DNA from: Bacteroidetes bacterium HGW-Bacteroidetes-6
Lineage (GTDB): Bacteria > Bacteroidota > Bacteroidia > Bacteroidales > DTU049
Assembly: GCA_002842495.1 (NCBI GenBank)
Contig: PHDB01000040.1
Location: 1 to 34,340 of the forward strand
DNA: 34,340 bases
Direction: 5' to 3'
The notes under the pieces are model-generated. The model was not told where the DNA came from. It did no database searches and was given only the letters and a program-made list of their open reading frames with translations. Positions 8,445 through 18,106 of this stretch are shown here, in pieces; position 1 is the stretch's first letter, and the number at the start of each line of letters is the position of its first letter. A program made the position numbers and the translations under genes.

Positions 8445-11207
8445 ATGAAGTCGAAAATTGAAGAAATTTATCAGCTACTGCAAAATTCGAACAGCGATAA
8501 AGAATTGTCTGCTGCAGTGATATCGAAGCTGGATGAAATCGATTTTTCTTCGATGATTGTGTGGGAAGACAAAGAAATAACTGAATTGTGGGACGGCATG
8601 AGCCGAATGAAGAATGTCTTTGAACTATCTCAGTATTTTGCCGAGAAGTTGTATTCTATCATGAAAATAGAGGAATCGTTGTTTTTTATTTCGGAATGTT
8701 TCAATAATAACAACGAGCTTATCCATATTGCCATGAGTGGAAGCGAGCGCCTGAAGGGAATGGTTCTGGAAATGAAAGAACAAGGAATAATTCCCAATAG
8801 CGTAAAGAACAATGAGTATGGTAGGGAACTTATGCTGCAGGATCGACTTGTTAAATTACCATCGATTAAAGAAGCTACATTGGATGCGATCCCTGATGAA
8901 GTGCTTGGTGAAGTTGAGAAAGCTACAGGATTAAAGCATTATTATGCTTTTTCGATTAATAATGATGTCCAGATACTTGCAACTTTTATTTTTTTATCTC
9001 CGGTTGAATTAAGCAGGAAAGAGTTTATGCTGATGGAACGTGTTTTTAATATGGTACATCAGTTTTTTGTGATTTTTATTCAATGGCAACAAAGCGAGAA
9101 TTTAAATCACCAGTTGTCCGATGTCCTTGATATGGCAGAATATGCTTTTGCTGTTTATAATGCAGATGGATTTCTGATTAAAGGAAATACAATGTTTTTG
9201 AAATATTTCTCCGGTTTTAAATCAAAAGGATTATTTGAGTCTGATTTTCTTCGTTTGTTTGGAGTTGGAGATAGCGCGGTCGATGATTTGAAGACAGGAC
9301 TCGAAGTAAGTATTAACTCAACGAAAGTTGTTTTGGATGGAATGGATCTGAATCAATATTTTTCGGGAGGTGGTATTTCTGCTGTTTATTCTGGCGACAA
9401 AAATATTTCGTATTATGTGTTTTTTCTTCAATCGCAAAAAGAAGTGAATCGCATACTTGAAGCGATGCAGTTAAAAGAACTTAAATACCAACGAATTTTT
9501 CAACATATTCAGGATGTATATTTCGAAGTAAAAAAAGACGGTACCATACTGGAATTAAGTCCATCTATTTATTCATATATAAAAATATCTCGCGAAGAGT
9601 TGATAGGAAATAATATTCTGAAATTGTACCATAATCCGGCTCAACGCGAAGCATATCTTGCGACCCTTCAGAGCAATGGCAGAGTTGATAATTATGAGGT
9701 GGATTTTATTGGACCCGGTGGAAGTATTATTCATTCACTGGTTGTAGCCAGCTTGGTCGATGTTGGCTTAGAAAGTGAGCGCATTGTGGGGTCGATGATT
9801 AATATTTCTGATCAAAAAGAACAAAATCGTATTATACGGGAAAGCGAGATAAAATTCAGATCGTTGTTCGATAAATCGCCTATTGGGATTATGATATGCG
9901 ATACAAATGGTCAAATTGCCGAGATCAACAATTCGATGCTTAAATCGTTGGGGTCACCTTCTATCGAAAAAACCAAGAGTTTAAATGTATTTGTCCTGGA
10001 AAATATGATTCAATCCGGAATTTCAAAGGCAATGCAAGAAGTGTTGTTAACAGGTGTGCCTAAGGTATTCGAAAGTAAATATTCGAGTATCTGGAACACG
10101 GTTGGATATTATCGGATATTTATCAATACTATCCCCGATATGTATGGGAGGGTACAATACCTGATGTTGCTTGCCGAGGATATCACAGAACTTAAGCAGA
10201 AGGAAAAGCAGCTACGTCAGACCGAGGAGCGCTTTCTGGATATTTACAACAATACGAACGATTTAATTTATACAATGGATTTTGAGGGTAATTTTACCTC
10301 AGTAAATCCTGTTGCTGAAAAATGGTTGGGGTATCAATTTTCGGATTTGACCAACCGTAATATGGGACAATTTGTTTCGCACGATAGTTCGATGCGTGCC
10401 GCTGAGAATATTAAAGCAAAACTATCCGGAGCGAAGCAACAATCGAAATATGAAGTAACTGCTTATTCCCGAAACGGGGAAAAGATGATTCTCGAAATCA
10501 ATAGTTTTTTGAGGTATAAAGGAGAAACTCCAATTGAAGTGTTTGGAATTGCTCGTGATATTACCGAAAGAAAGAAGCACGAGGAGTTTATTCAGTCGGC
10601 ATTGAGAGAACGTGAAAGTTTAATCATGGAAGTCCATCACCGGGTAAAAAACAATCTGCAACTGATTCTGTCGATGATGAAGATGTATCAGCAGAATTTC
10701 AATAATGAGCAAGTGTTGCAGGCTTTCAGAGATATTATGCAGAAGATTCTTGCTATATCGGCTGTTCATGAAGATTTCTATTTTTCAAACGATATGAAAG
10801 ATGTCAATTTCAATCGTTATATCAGAACAATAGTAAACAATGCTATTGATCAATACGATACGCGACACCATTCCGAATACAATATCGAAGTAGATAATAA
10901 TATTAAGGCCAGTATTGATATTGCAGTTCCTATAGGACTCATTTTAGCTGAGTTATTGTCGAATGGTATACGATATGGAACAGTTTCCGGACGTAAACTC
11001 ATTATGAATATAAGTTTCGGGAAAATCGATGACAAATTCGTGCTTCAGGTTGAAGACAACGGACCTGGGATTATGCCAGAGATTCTGGATATTCAGCATC
11101 ATTCGTTGGGAGTAGAAATGGTTAAAATGCTTGCCGAAAGTCAACTCGGGGGTCAATTTGAAATAGAAACCGGTAACGGTGGAACAAAAGTGATTGTGCG
11201 ATTTTAA
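8445..11207 (+). CDS. Multi-PAS soluble sensor histidine kinase (HisKA_2 type)
   Basis: This 920-aa protein has no membrane segments and should be cytosolic. The N-terminal ~210 residues look like a GAF-type or divergent sensory domain. PAS-like segments follow at about 225-330, 345-460 (DVYFEVKKDGTILELSPS), 470-600 (IGIMICDTNGQIAEINNSM) and 605-725 (LIYTMDFEGNFTSVNP), linked by PAC-like ends (GIARDITERKKHE). The kinase core is HisKA_2: the phospho-acceptor His is in EVHHRVKNNLQ (residues 730-740), followed by an HATPase_c domain with GLILAELLSNGIRYG and VEDNGPGI. HisKA_2 kinases often signal to receivers without DNA-binding domains or to anti-anti-sigma pathways. No response regulator gene is adjacent, so it is an orphan kinase. 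Confidence 0.93.
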   Translation: MKSKIEEIYQLLQNSNSDKELSAAVISKLDEIDFSSMIVWEDKEITELWDGMSRMKNVFELSQYFAEKLYSIMKIEESLFFISECFNNNNELIHIAMSGSERLKGMVLEMKEQGIIPNSVKNNEYGRELMLQDRLVKLPSIKEATLDAIPDEVLGEVEKATGLKHYYAFSINNDVQILATFIFLSPVELSRKEFMLMERVFNMVHQFFVIFIQWQQSENLNHQLSDVLDMAEYAFAVYNADGFLIKGNTMFLKYFSGFKSKGLFESDFLRLFGVGDSAVDDLKTGLEVSINSTKVVLDGMDLNQYFSGGGISAVYSGDKNISYYVFFLQSQKEVNRILEAMQLKELKYQRIFQHIQDVYFEVKKDGTILELSPSIYSYIKISREELIGNNILKLYHNPAQREAYLATLQSNGRVDNYEVDFIGPGGSIIHSLVVASLVDVGLESERIVGSMINISDQKEQNRIIRESEIKFRSLFDKSPIGIMICDTNGQIAEINNSMLKSLGSPSIEKTKSLNVFVLENMIQSGISKAMQEVLLTGVPKVFESKYSSIWNTVGYYRIFINTIPDMYGRVQYLMLLAEDITELKQKEKQLRQTEERFLDIYNNTNDLIYTMDFEGNFTSVNPVAEKWLGYQFSDLTNRNMGQFVSHDSSMRAAENIKAKLSGAKQQSKYEVTAYSRNGEKMILEINSFLRYKGETPIEVFGIARDITERKKHEEFIQSALRERESLIMEVHHRVKNNLQLILSMMKMYQQNFNNEQVLQAFRDIMQKILAISAVHEDFYFSNDMKDVNFNRYIRTIVNNAIDQYDTRHHSEYNIEVDNNIKASIDIAVPIGLILAELLSNGIRYGTVSGRKLIMNISFGKIDDKFVLQVEDNGPGIMPEILDIQHHSLGVEMVKMLAESQLGGQFEIETGNGGTKVIVRF

Positions 11208-11210
11208 ATA

Positions 11211-11573
11211 CTATTTTACGAAACCACTGCAGGTAGCAGCTCCGAATGGTAAATCGTTGTTGTCCGAATACAGAACGGCATCGCCTTGTAGAATTTCAAC
11301 TTTCACATCACCGGAAGCCGTTGTGTTTTTTGCCTGTAAATAAACGTATGTGTCAGCTTTAGTCTTAAATTCGATTTTCCAGGGAATGGTACCTGTAGAA
11401 AGACCTGTCATCGTAGTTTCTCCCTTTTCGTTCACGTAAGTAACAAGCAACTCAGTTGCAGTGCCTGAAACCTTGTATGTTATTTTCTTTTTGAACACCA
11501 GTACGCTGTTATTCTCGTTGCATGATGTAGCAAAAAATAAAGGAATTAACAGGAGAAAGAAGAGTTTTTTCAT
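11211..11573 (-). CDS. Small MmpS-like lipoprotein
   Basis: This 120-aa protein starts with a lipoprotein signal (KKLFFLLLIPLFFATSC), with the lipobox cysteine at residue 18, so it should be lipid-anchored. The mature part is a short beta-sandwich candidate: KITYKVSGTATELLVTYVNE, then TIPWKIEFKTKAD, then VYLQAKN, then a C-terminal cysteine in ATCSGFV. This order (VSG-TA, PW, AxN, terminal Cys) resembles the MmpS/actinobacterial small-lipoprotein fold, but distantly; the role is unknown. It is the last gene of the minus-strand run from cstA through bioF and ends 3 nt from the stop of the convergent kinase gene, so there is no room for a normal terminator between them. Confidence 0.8.
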   Translation of the reverse strand: MKKLFFLLLIPLFFATSCNENNSVLVFKKKITYKVSGTATELLVTYVNEKGETTMTGLSTGTIPWKIEFKTKADTYVYLQAKNTTASGDVKVEILQGDAVLYSDNNDLPFGAATCSGFVK

Positions 11574-11607
11574 AATTGGCCAGTTTACCTGTTTTAACGT
11601 TGCTAAA

Positions 11608-12741
11608 TTATAAAAGTTTTCTCAATTGATTGAAAAAATAATCGATTTCATGGAAATTGTTTTGAGAATGTATAGTTATTCTTAGTAAAGAAGCATTCCC
11701 CGAAGTGGTTGGAGGTAACATTGCTTTAATTGAAATATTTAAATTGTTAAGCTCTAAGGCTATTTTTTTTGTTATTGTTGCATTGCCTATAGATAAAGGA
11801 TAAATATGACCAGGTTTCTCAATGTCAAGATTTCCCAGAGCAGAAAATTGTGTTTTGAAATTTTTAATATTTGCCAGCAGATTCAATTTTAGTTCCGGAT
11901 GATTTTGGATAAATTCAAGATGTTTCCGAATGGCAATTGCCTGAACGGGAGGCATGGCTGTTGAGTATATTGCAGGAACCGCGAAATTAATCAGGAAGTC
12001 CTTTAAAGCATGACTTCCAGCAATAACAGCTCCCGCACATCCAACAGCTTTTCCGAATGTGTGAATGCGTGCAAATACTTCGTTTTTAATTCCCAATTCA
12101 CAACACAACCCTTCGCCCAATGAACCCGAGAGACCGGTTGTGTGAGCCTCGTCGACAATCAAAAGCCAATGGTGTTGATGACAAATGTCTGCCAACTTCT
12201 TAAGTGGGGCTATGTCTCCGCTGATACTATATACCGATTCGACTGCAATAAAAATATTACCTTTTGCATGAGATGCCTTGTACAGAAGATCGTCAATATC
12301 GTTGTGACGGAACGAGAGGCATGTTGCACCTGACAAACGAGCTGTTGTTTTTATCGATGCATGAATTTCGGAATCATAAATGATGGTATCGAAGCGCTGT
12401 GGTACATATCCGAAAAAAATATGATTGGCCTCGAATCCGGATTTACAAAGTAGGGTTGATTCTGTTTTGAAAGAATCGGCAAGCCAGGTTTCAGTTTCTT
12501 CGAGTATCGAAAAATTGCCACTCACTAAACGGGAGCCGGTGCTTCCAAAAAGCGCAGTGTTGGTTTGCAACGAAAGCGTGTCGAGTACAATTTGCCGAAG
12601 CTCAGCATTGCAGGCGAGTCCCAGAAAATCGTTAGAGTCAAAGTCGAAAACATTATCTGAGCGTGATTTCAGCTTGCGCAGCAAACCTTTTTTATTGTAT
12701 GCTGCCAGTGCATTTTCCAAAAAATAATTGTAATCAGCCAT
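11608..12741 (-). CDS. bioF: 8-amino-7-oxononanoate synthase (BioF-like PLP enzyme)
   Basis: This 377-aa enzyme belongs to the alpha-oxoamine synthase family (fold-type I, PLP). The PLP-binding lysine is K231 in HTFGKAVGCAGA. Asp197/His200 lie in VDEAHTTG, and GSTGSRLVSGN (66-76) is the glycine-rich substrate loop. BioF joins pimeloyl-CoA or pimeloyl-ACP with L-alanine to give KAPA in biotin synthesis. 2-amino-3-ketobutyrate CoA ligase (Kbl) and serine palmitoyltransferase are related, but the 8-nt overlap with bioB upstream makes BioF the best call. bioA, bioD and bioC are not in the window. Confidence 0.9.
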   Translation of the reverse strand: MADYNYFLENALAAYNKKGLLRKLKSRSDNVFDFDSNDFLGLACNAELRQIVLDTLSLQTNTALFGSTGSRLVSGNFSILEETETWLADSFKTESTLLCKSGFEANHIFFGYVPQRFDTIIYDSEIHASIKTTARLSGATCLSFRHNDIDDLLYKASHAKGNIFIAVESVYSISGDIAPLKKLADICHQHHWLLIVDEAHTTGLSGSLGEGLCCELGIKNEVFARIHTFGKAVGCAGAVIAGSHALKDFLINFAVPAIYSTAMPPVQAIAIRKHLEFIQNHPELKLNLLANIKNFKTQFSALGNLDIEKPGHIYPLSIGNATITKKIALELNNLNISIKAMLPPTTSGNASLLRITIHSQNNFHEIDYFFNQLRKLL

Positions 12742-13675
12742 TCAATTCAAGTCCTAGCGTTTCGAACAAACTGGCATCGTTTCCCGGGGTTGCATTTGGT
12801 GTTGTGAGCAATTTTTCGCCCACAAAAACGCTGTTGGCACCAGCCAGGAAGCATAGTGCTTGAGCTTCGTCCGACAATTGTTTGCGACCAGCTGCAAGAC
12901 AAATTCTGGTGGAAGGCATCACAATTCTTGCCGTCGCAATTACACGAACCAAATCCCAAACAGAAACAGGTTGCATATTTTCGAGTGGAGTGCCTTCGAT
13001 GGCTACAAGCATATTGATAGGAAAAGTAAAAAGAGGCTGGGGAAGCGATGCCAATGAATGGAGCATTGCTATTCTGTCGTCGTGCGATTCGCCCAAACCA
13101 ACAATGCCTCCACTACAACAACCCATTTTTTCTTCTTGTAACAACTTCAATGTTTCGATACGTTGTGTAAAAGTGCGTGTTGAAATTATTTGGGGATAGA
13201 ATTGCTCAGAAGTGTCAATATTGTGATTGTAGGCAGTGAAGCCGGCTTCGCGCAGTCGTACTATTTGTTGACGTGTTATAGTTCCTAATGTGGCACACAC
13301 ATGCAAACCCATTTTACGGATAGCTTTTCCAACATTTATGAGCATTTCAAATTCCTCATTATCGGGAACATTTTTCCATGAAGCACTCAGGCAAATTCTA
13401 TCAGAACCATGCTTAACAGCTTCCTCGACCTGATCCATGATTTCTTTCTCAGAAAGACGAATAGAAGGGCCAACATTAGTTTTGTGTCTCGAGCTTTGCG
13501 AGCAATAAGCACAATCTTCGGCACAACCACCGGTTTTATACGAAACTAAAGTGTTGCGATACATGACGGTATGCTTCTGATGAATGCTGTGAATATTTGC
13601 TGCTTCGGCAATGAGTTTCAGAAGAGGCAAGTTGTAAATAGCTGCAATATCTTGCAATTTGAACGAATTATGCAT
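12734..13675 (-). CDS. bioB: Biotin synthase
   Basis: This 313-aa radical-SAM enzyme converts dethiobiotin to biotin. The radical-SAM cluster cysteines are C51, C55 and C58 (GGCAEDCAYCSQS). Also visible are ICLSASWKN, YNHNIDTSEQFY (the typical BioB YNHNxDTS segment), GGIVGLGES, and FLAGANSVFVGEKLLTTPN near the C-terminus. The length is normal for the family. It overlaps the CstA-family gene upstream and bioF downstream by 8 nt each (ATGCATAA and ATGGCTGA), which implies tight translational coupling of all three. The last enzymatic step of the pathway is therefore encoded ahead of the first committed step. Confidence 0.97.
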   Translation of the reverse strand: MHNSFKLQDIAAIYNLPLLKLIAEAANIHSIHQKHTVMYRNTLVSYKTGGCAEDCAYCSQSSRHKTNVGPSIRLSEKEIMDQVEEAVKHGSDRICLSASWKNVPDNEEFEMLINVGKAIRKMGLHVCATLGTITRQQIVRLREAGFTAYNHNIDTSEQFYPQIISTRTFTQRIETLKLLQEEKMGCCSGGIVGLGESHDDRIAMLHSLASLPQPLFTFPINMLVAIEGTPLENMQPVSVWDLVRVIATARIVMPSTRICLAAGRKQLSDEAQALCFLAGANSVFVGEKLLTTPNATPGNDASLFETLGLELNG

Positions 13676-15131
13676 TCAGTTTTTGTTTTTTGACAGTTTT
13701 GAGAAAAATAAAAAAGAAAGATGTTATGATAGCCGATGCAGCTATTCCAACTCCAATGGATAAATTGTAATTCAATTTAAAACCTTCAGGAGCAAAACAA
13801 ATGTAGGCAAATACTACCGTTGTCATAAAAACAGCCGGAAGCAAGGAAACAATCCATGTTTTTTTGTTAACAACCAGATAAACAGAAATGCTCCAAAGAG
13901 TAATCACAGCCAGTGTTTGATTGCTCCAGGCCATATATCGCCAGATAATGCTGTAATCGAATTGGGTAATCAGAAAACCAGCAAAAAATAAGGGAATCGC
14001 AATAAAAATCCGACTACTTAATTTTGTTTGCTTGTAATGCAGGAAGTCTGCCACAATGAGTCTGGCAGAACGAAAAGCAGTGTCGCCCGAAGTAATAGGT
14101 GCAGCAACCACACCAAGAATAGCGAGAATGACTCCGAATTTTCCAAGCAACGAATTACTGATTTCATTTACCACATAAGCGGCCGATTTTCCCTGAACTC
14201 CTATTATACCATTCAATCCATCGACGCCTCCAAAAAAAGTCATAGCAGCTGCAGCCCAAATAAGAGCAATAATTCCTTCGGATATCATAGCTCCATAAAA
14301 AACACGGCGACCATATTTTTCCGATTTAATGCAACGAGCCATGAGTGGACTTTGCGTGGCATGAAAACCTGAAATAGCTCCACATGCAATTGAAATAAAC
14401 ATCATGGGAAAAATAGGCATTGCATCGCCTTTGTAATGTTGGTTCGATATATTTCCAATCAGCTCGGGAATCTGATAACCCTGCGACAAGAGGGCTGTTA
14501 TAATGCTGAAAGCCATGAAAATAAGCGCAAATCCGAATATTGGATATAATCGTCCGATGAGTTTGTCTATAGGTAACAATGTGGCCAGCAGGTAATAGAT
14601 GAAAATTATTATAGCCCAGAATGTGAGATTGGTTTCAAAAATCCAACCAGCTATATATATTGAAAATGGAGTAATACTTGCAATAATTTCAGCCGGACCA
14701 ACAATGAAAACAGCTCCAACCAAAATCATGAGCCCGATAGTAAACACCCGCATGAACTGCATAATGAGTTTGCCAAGGTATTTACCCGTAAGTTCCGGCA
14801 GACTGGCGCCATTGTGTCTGATGCTCATCATTCCTGATAAATAGTCGTGAACAGCTCCGCCGAAAACAGATCCGAACACAATCCACAAAAAAGCGGATGG
14901 TCCCCACATAGCTCCCGCTATTGCGCCGAAGATAGGTCCAAGGCCAGCGATATTGAGGAATTGAATCAGAAAAACTTTATACCAAGGAAGAGGAACAAAG
15001 TCAACACCGTCCGAGTGGGTGAAAGCCGGAGTCTTCCGATTGTCTTCAACACCGAATATTTTTTCCATCAAACGTCCATAGATGAGATAACCTGCAATTA
15101 GGGCTAAAACGGCTAAGGAGAAGGAGAGCAT
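13668..15131 (-). CDS. cstA: CstA-family transporter
   Basis: This 487-aa polytopic inner-membrane protein has roughly 13 hydrophobic segments. Family signatures include FGSVFGGAVHDYLSGMMSIRHNG, HATQSPLMARC, and the late ITSGDTAFRSARLI motif. CstA proteins import peptides or pyruvate (E. coli CstA and BtsT are pyruvate transporters). This protein is shorter than E. coli CstA (about 700 aa), as in many Bacteroidota members, so the substrate is uncertain. A TACCTTTG -7 box lies 9 nt upstream of the start. It is the first gene of the cstA-bioB-bioF unit and shares an 8-nt overlap with bioB. Confidence 0.92.
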   Translation of the reverse strand: MLSFSLAVLALIAGYLIYGRLMEKIFGVEDNRKTPAFTHSDGVDFVPLPWYKVFLIQFLNIAGLGPIFGAIAGAMWGPSAFLWIVFGSVFGGAVHDYLSGMMSIRHNGASLPELTGKYLGKLIMQFMRVFTIGLMILVGAVFIVGPAEIIASITPFSIYIAGWIFETNLTFWAIIIFIYYLLATLLPIDKLIGRLYPIFGFALIFMAFSIITALLSQGYQIPELIGNISNQHYKGDAMPIFPMMFISIACGAISGFHATQSPLMARCIKSEKYGRRVFYGAMISEGIIALIWAAAAMTFFGGVDGLNGIIGVQGKSAAYVVNEISNSLLGKFGVILAILGVVAAPITSGDTAFRSARLIVADFLHYKQTKLSSRIFIAIPLFFAGFLITQFDYSIIWRYMAWSNQTLAVITLWSISVYLVVNKKTWIVSLLPAVFMTTVVFAYICFAPEGFKLNYNLSIGVGIAASAIITSFFFIFLKTVKKQKLNA

Positions 15132-15139
15132 TTTTTTTG

Positions 15140-15147
15140 CAAAGGTA
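15140..15147 (-). promoter_or_regulatory. -7 box for the cstA-bioB-bioF unit
   Basis: On the minus strand this is TACCTTTG, an exact TAnnTTTG match, only 8 nt before the ATG at 15131. If used, the transcript would be nearly leaderless, with a start around 15133-15135. No -33 TTTG is seen, so confidence is moderate. Confidence 0.45.
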
Positions 15148-15192
15148 AGGGTTTTATGAAATTTTGAGAAGCATGATGTTTTGCAGAAAAAG

Positions 15193-16107
15193 CTAACGAT
15201 ACATGGGATGGAATTTCATCATGGTATCGCGTAGATATTCACGACTCAAATGGGTGTAAATTTCGGTTGTTGTGATACTACTGTGCCCAAGCAATTCCTG
15301 TACAATGCGCAAGTCGGCACCGTTTTCAACCAGATGCGTCGCAAAAGAATGACGGAATGTGTGCGGGCTTATGTTTTTCTTGATTCCGGCTTCTTCGGCA
15401 AGCCGTTTAACCAAAGTGAACACAGAAACTCTCGACAGCTTCCGTCCCTTTTGATTAAGAAAAATAATATGCTCATGCCCGCGGACAACCGGAAAATGAA
15501 CTCTGCTGAATTTAATGTATTGTTGCAGCGAAACCGAAGCTTCCTTTCCAATGGGGACTAAGCGATCCTTATTTCCTTTTCCAATGGCTCTTACAAAATC
15601 ATCATCGGGGAAATAGTCGGCAAAACTTAAGTTTACCAATTCGCTTACACGCAGCCCACATCCATATAACACTTCAATAATAGCTTTGCTCCGGTGCCCA
15701 TCGGGTTTCGACATATCGATGCATTTCAGCATAGCATCAATTTCATCGATACTGAGAAAAACAGGTAAATGTTTACCGAGTCGGGGCATTTCAATAAGTT
15801 CGGAGGGATTCGAACTGGTAACCCCATCAGCAAAGCAGAATGCAAAAAATGACTTTATTCCGGAAATAATGCGGGCTTGCGACCGAGCTGTAAGTTCAAT
15901 ATCGCTCATCCATTGAACGAAAGCATGTAAATCGTCTTCTTTAATTTTGTTCAGCGATTTATCTTCTCCGATTTGGCTGTTCCAGCGATGAAAAAGCAAT
16001 ACATCGTGCAGGTATGCATCAATGGAATTTTCCGACAACGCTTTTTCGAGCATCAGAAACGATGCAAAACTTTTTAAAACAGGATCAGTAATGTTAAATG
16101 TTTTCAT
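15193..16107 (-). CDS. xerD: Site-specific tyrosine recombinase XerD
   Basis: This 304-aa recombinase has the normal two-domain layout: a SAM-like N-terminal core-binding domain (about 1-95) and a catalytic domain. The catalytic residues are Arg153 (GCGLRVSEL), a likely Lys in GKGNKDR, His249 and Arg252 (SPHTFRHSFATHL), His275 (LGHSSI) and Tyr284 (EIYTHL). It resolves chromosome dimers at dif sites together with XerC in dividing cells. The start overlaps the uvrB end by 14 nt. XerD/XerC paralogues are hard to separate by eye; the SPHTFRHSFATHLVENGADLR block favours XerD. Confidence 0.93.
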   Translation of the reverse strand: MKTFNITDPVLKSFASFLMLEKALSENSIDAYLHDVLLFHRWNSQIGEDKSLNKIKEDDLHAFVQWMSDIELTARSQARIISGIKSFFAFCFADGVTSSNPSELIEMPRLGKHLPVFLSIDEIDAMLKCIDMSKPDGHRSKAIIEVLYGCGLRVSELVNLSFADYFPDDDFVRAIGKGNKDRLVPIGKEASVSLQQYIKFSRVHFPVVRGHEHIIFLNQKGRKLSRVSVFTLVKRLAEEAGIKKNISPHTFRHSFATHLVENGADLRIVQELLGHSSITTTEIYTHLSREYLRDTMMKFHPMYR

Positions 16108-18106
16108 TCAGCAGTTTTTGCAAATGAATCATCTCGTCGCGATAATGTGCAGCCGAAATAAAATCGAGCTCCTTTGCCGATTTTGTCATTTCTTTTTTTA
16201 CCGATTCAATTCTCTTTTGTAATGCTTCTTTACTCATGTAAGGTACCAGCGGGTCAGCGGCAATATTATTCTCTTCCGGACCTGTGTAAAAACGGCTGCC
16301 ATGTCGCTTCATTCCTTCGAAACCGCTGTCCATCGATTTTATGACAGTGGTCGGTGTTATCCCATTTAGTCTGTTGTATTCCAGTTGTTTATTTCTTCGC
16401 CGTTTCGTCTCTTCCATCATTTTCTCCATAGAATTGGTCACTTTCTCAGCATATAAAATCACCTGACTGTTGATATTTCGTGCCGCACGGCCAGCAGTTT
16501 GAATAAGACTGCGTTCATTGCGTAAAAACCCCTCTTTGTCAGCATCAAGAATAGCAACCAGTGTCACTTCGGGCAAATCGAGTCCTTCGCGCAGGAGATT
16601 TACTCCAACCACAACTTTTATCTCGCCACGACGCAATTCCTGTAGAATATCAATTCTTTCGAGTGTGTCAACATCGGAATGGATATACTTGGCGGGAATG
16701 CTGAGCTCAAACAAATATTTGGTCAATTCTTCCGCCATTCGTTTGGTGAGTGTTGTTACGAGTGTTCTTTCATCTTTTTCAATACGGATCTTGATTTCAT
16801 TCAGCAAGTCGTCAACCTGTTTGATCGAGCGACGCACAATAACCTCAGGGTCGGGGATTCCCGTTGGTCGGATTACTTGTTCAACAATAGCACCTTCTGT
16901 CTTAATGAGTTCAAAATCGGCAGGTGTAGCCGAAACAAAAATTACCTGATTCAGCAGAGCTTCAAATTCATCAAATTTCAAAGGGCGGTTATCCATGGCC
17001 GATGGGAGGCGGAAACCGTAATCTACAAGAATTTGTTTACGTGAGCGGTCGCCGCCATACATACCGCGGACCTGAGGAATGGTTACATGACTTTCGTCAA
17101 CTACGAGCAAAAAGTCATCAGGGAAATAGTCAATCAAACAGTAAGGGCGGGAACCGGGTTTTCTGCCGTCGAAATAGCGGGAGTAGTTTTCTATTCCCGA
17201 ACAATATCCAAGCTCTTTCATCATTTCCAGATCGTAGTTTACACGATCTTCGAGGCGTTTGGCTTCAGCATTTTTATTTAGCGATTTCAAAAAATCGATT
17301 TGACCTCCAATATCGACATAAATTTCGTTGAGTGCCGACGATAGTTTGTCGCGGGTAGTCATGAAAATATTTGCAGGAAAAATCCTCAAACTATCCAGAT
17401 TTTCAATGGTTTTCCCATTCACCGAATCGAACGACGCAATACTTTCAATTTCATTGTCCCAGAAAATAATCCGATAAGTAGTATCGGAATATGCAGGATA
17501 AACATCGAGGGTGTCTCCTTTCAACCGGAATGTACCTCTCAGCAATTCTGCATCGTTGCGCGAATATAATGCTTCTACAAGCGCATTTACTACAGATTTT
17601 ACTGCATGTTTTTTGCCTTTTTCCAGTTCAATCACATGTGCAACAAAATCCTGAGGGTTGCCAATGCCATAAATACACGATACCGATGCAACCACTATAA
17701 CATCCCGTCTTCCGCTTAACAACGATGATGTTGTACTCAATCTGAATTTTTCTATTTCATCGTTGATGCTAAGGTCTTTTTCAATATACGTATCCGATAC
17801 AGGTAAATATGCTTCGGGTTGATAGTAGTCGTAATACGAAACAAAATACTCAACCGCATTATTCGGAAATAGTTGCTTGAATTCGGTATAAAGTTGGGCT
17901 GCCAGTGTTTTGTTGTGACTGAGAACAAGGGTTGGTCGGTTCAGATTCGCAACAACATTGGCTATGGTAAATGTTTTTCCCGATCCGGTAACGCCAAGTA
18001 AAGTCTGATACATATCGCCACGCTCAATTCCTTCAAGAAGCTGTTTGATAGCATCAGGCTGATCGCCGGTAGGTGTGAAATCACTGATTAATTCAAATTT
18101 TTTCAT
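16094..18106 (-). CDS. uvrB: UvrABC system protein B
   Basis: This 670-aa DNA-damage recognition helicase-like protein has the usual length. Walker A is GVTGSGKT (38-45), the beta-hairpin region contains YFVSYYDYYQPEAYLP, the Walker B region is LLVVDESH, and helicase motifs VGVNLLREGLDLPEV and QTAGRAARN appear later. The C-terminus has a UVR domain (AKELDFISAAHYRDEM) that binds UvrC. It loads onto damaged DNA with UvrA and guides UvrC incision. It overlaps the upstream EEP-family gene by 4 nt and xerD downstream by 14 nt, so all three are one transcription unit. Confidence 0.98.
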   Translation of the reverse strand: MKKFELISDFTPTGDQPDAIKQLLEGIERGDMYQTLLGVTGSGKTFTIANVVANLNRPTLVLSHNKTLAAQLYTEFKQLFPNNAVEYFVSYYDYYQPEAYLPVSDTYIEKDLSINDEIEKFRLSTTSSLLSGRRDVIVVASVSCIYGIGNPQDFVAHVIELEKGKKHAVKSVVNALVEALYSRNDAELLRGTFRLKGDTLDVYPAYSDTTYRIIFWDNEIESIASFDSVNGKTIENLDSLRIFPANIFMTTRDKLSSALNEIYVDIGGQIDFLKSLNKNAEAKRLEDRVNYDLEMMKELGYCSGIENYSRYFDGRKPGSRPYCLIDYFPDDFLLVVDESHVTIPQVRGMYGGDRSRKQILVDYGFRLPSAMDNRPLKFDEFEALLNQVIFVSATPADFELIKTEGAIVEQVIRPTGIPDPEVIVRRSIKQVDDLLNEIKIRIEKDERTLVTTLTKRMAEELTKYLFELSIPAKYIHSDVDTLERIDILQELRRGEIKVVVGVNLLREGLDLPEVTLVAILDADKEGFLRNERSLIQTAGRAARNINSQVILYAEKVTNSMEKMMEETKRRRNKQLEYNRLNGITPTTVIKSMDSGFEGMKRHGSRFYTGPEENNIAADPLVPYMSKEALQKRIESVKKEMTKSAKELDFISAAHYRDEMIHLQKLLNENI

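Noticed and set aside
15193..16107. Phage or integron integrase
   Set aside because: The length, catalytic layout and operon with uvrB fit housekeeping XerD, and no phage or cassette genes lie beside it.
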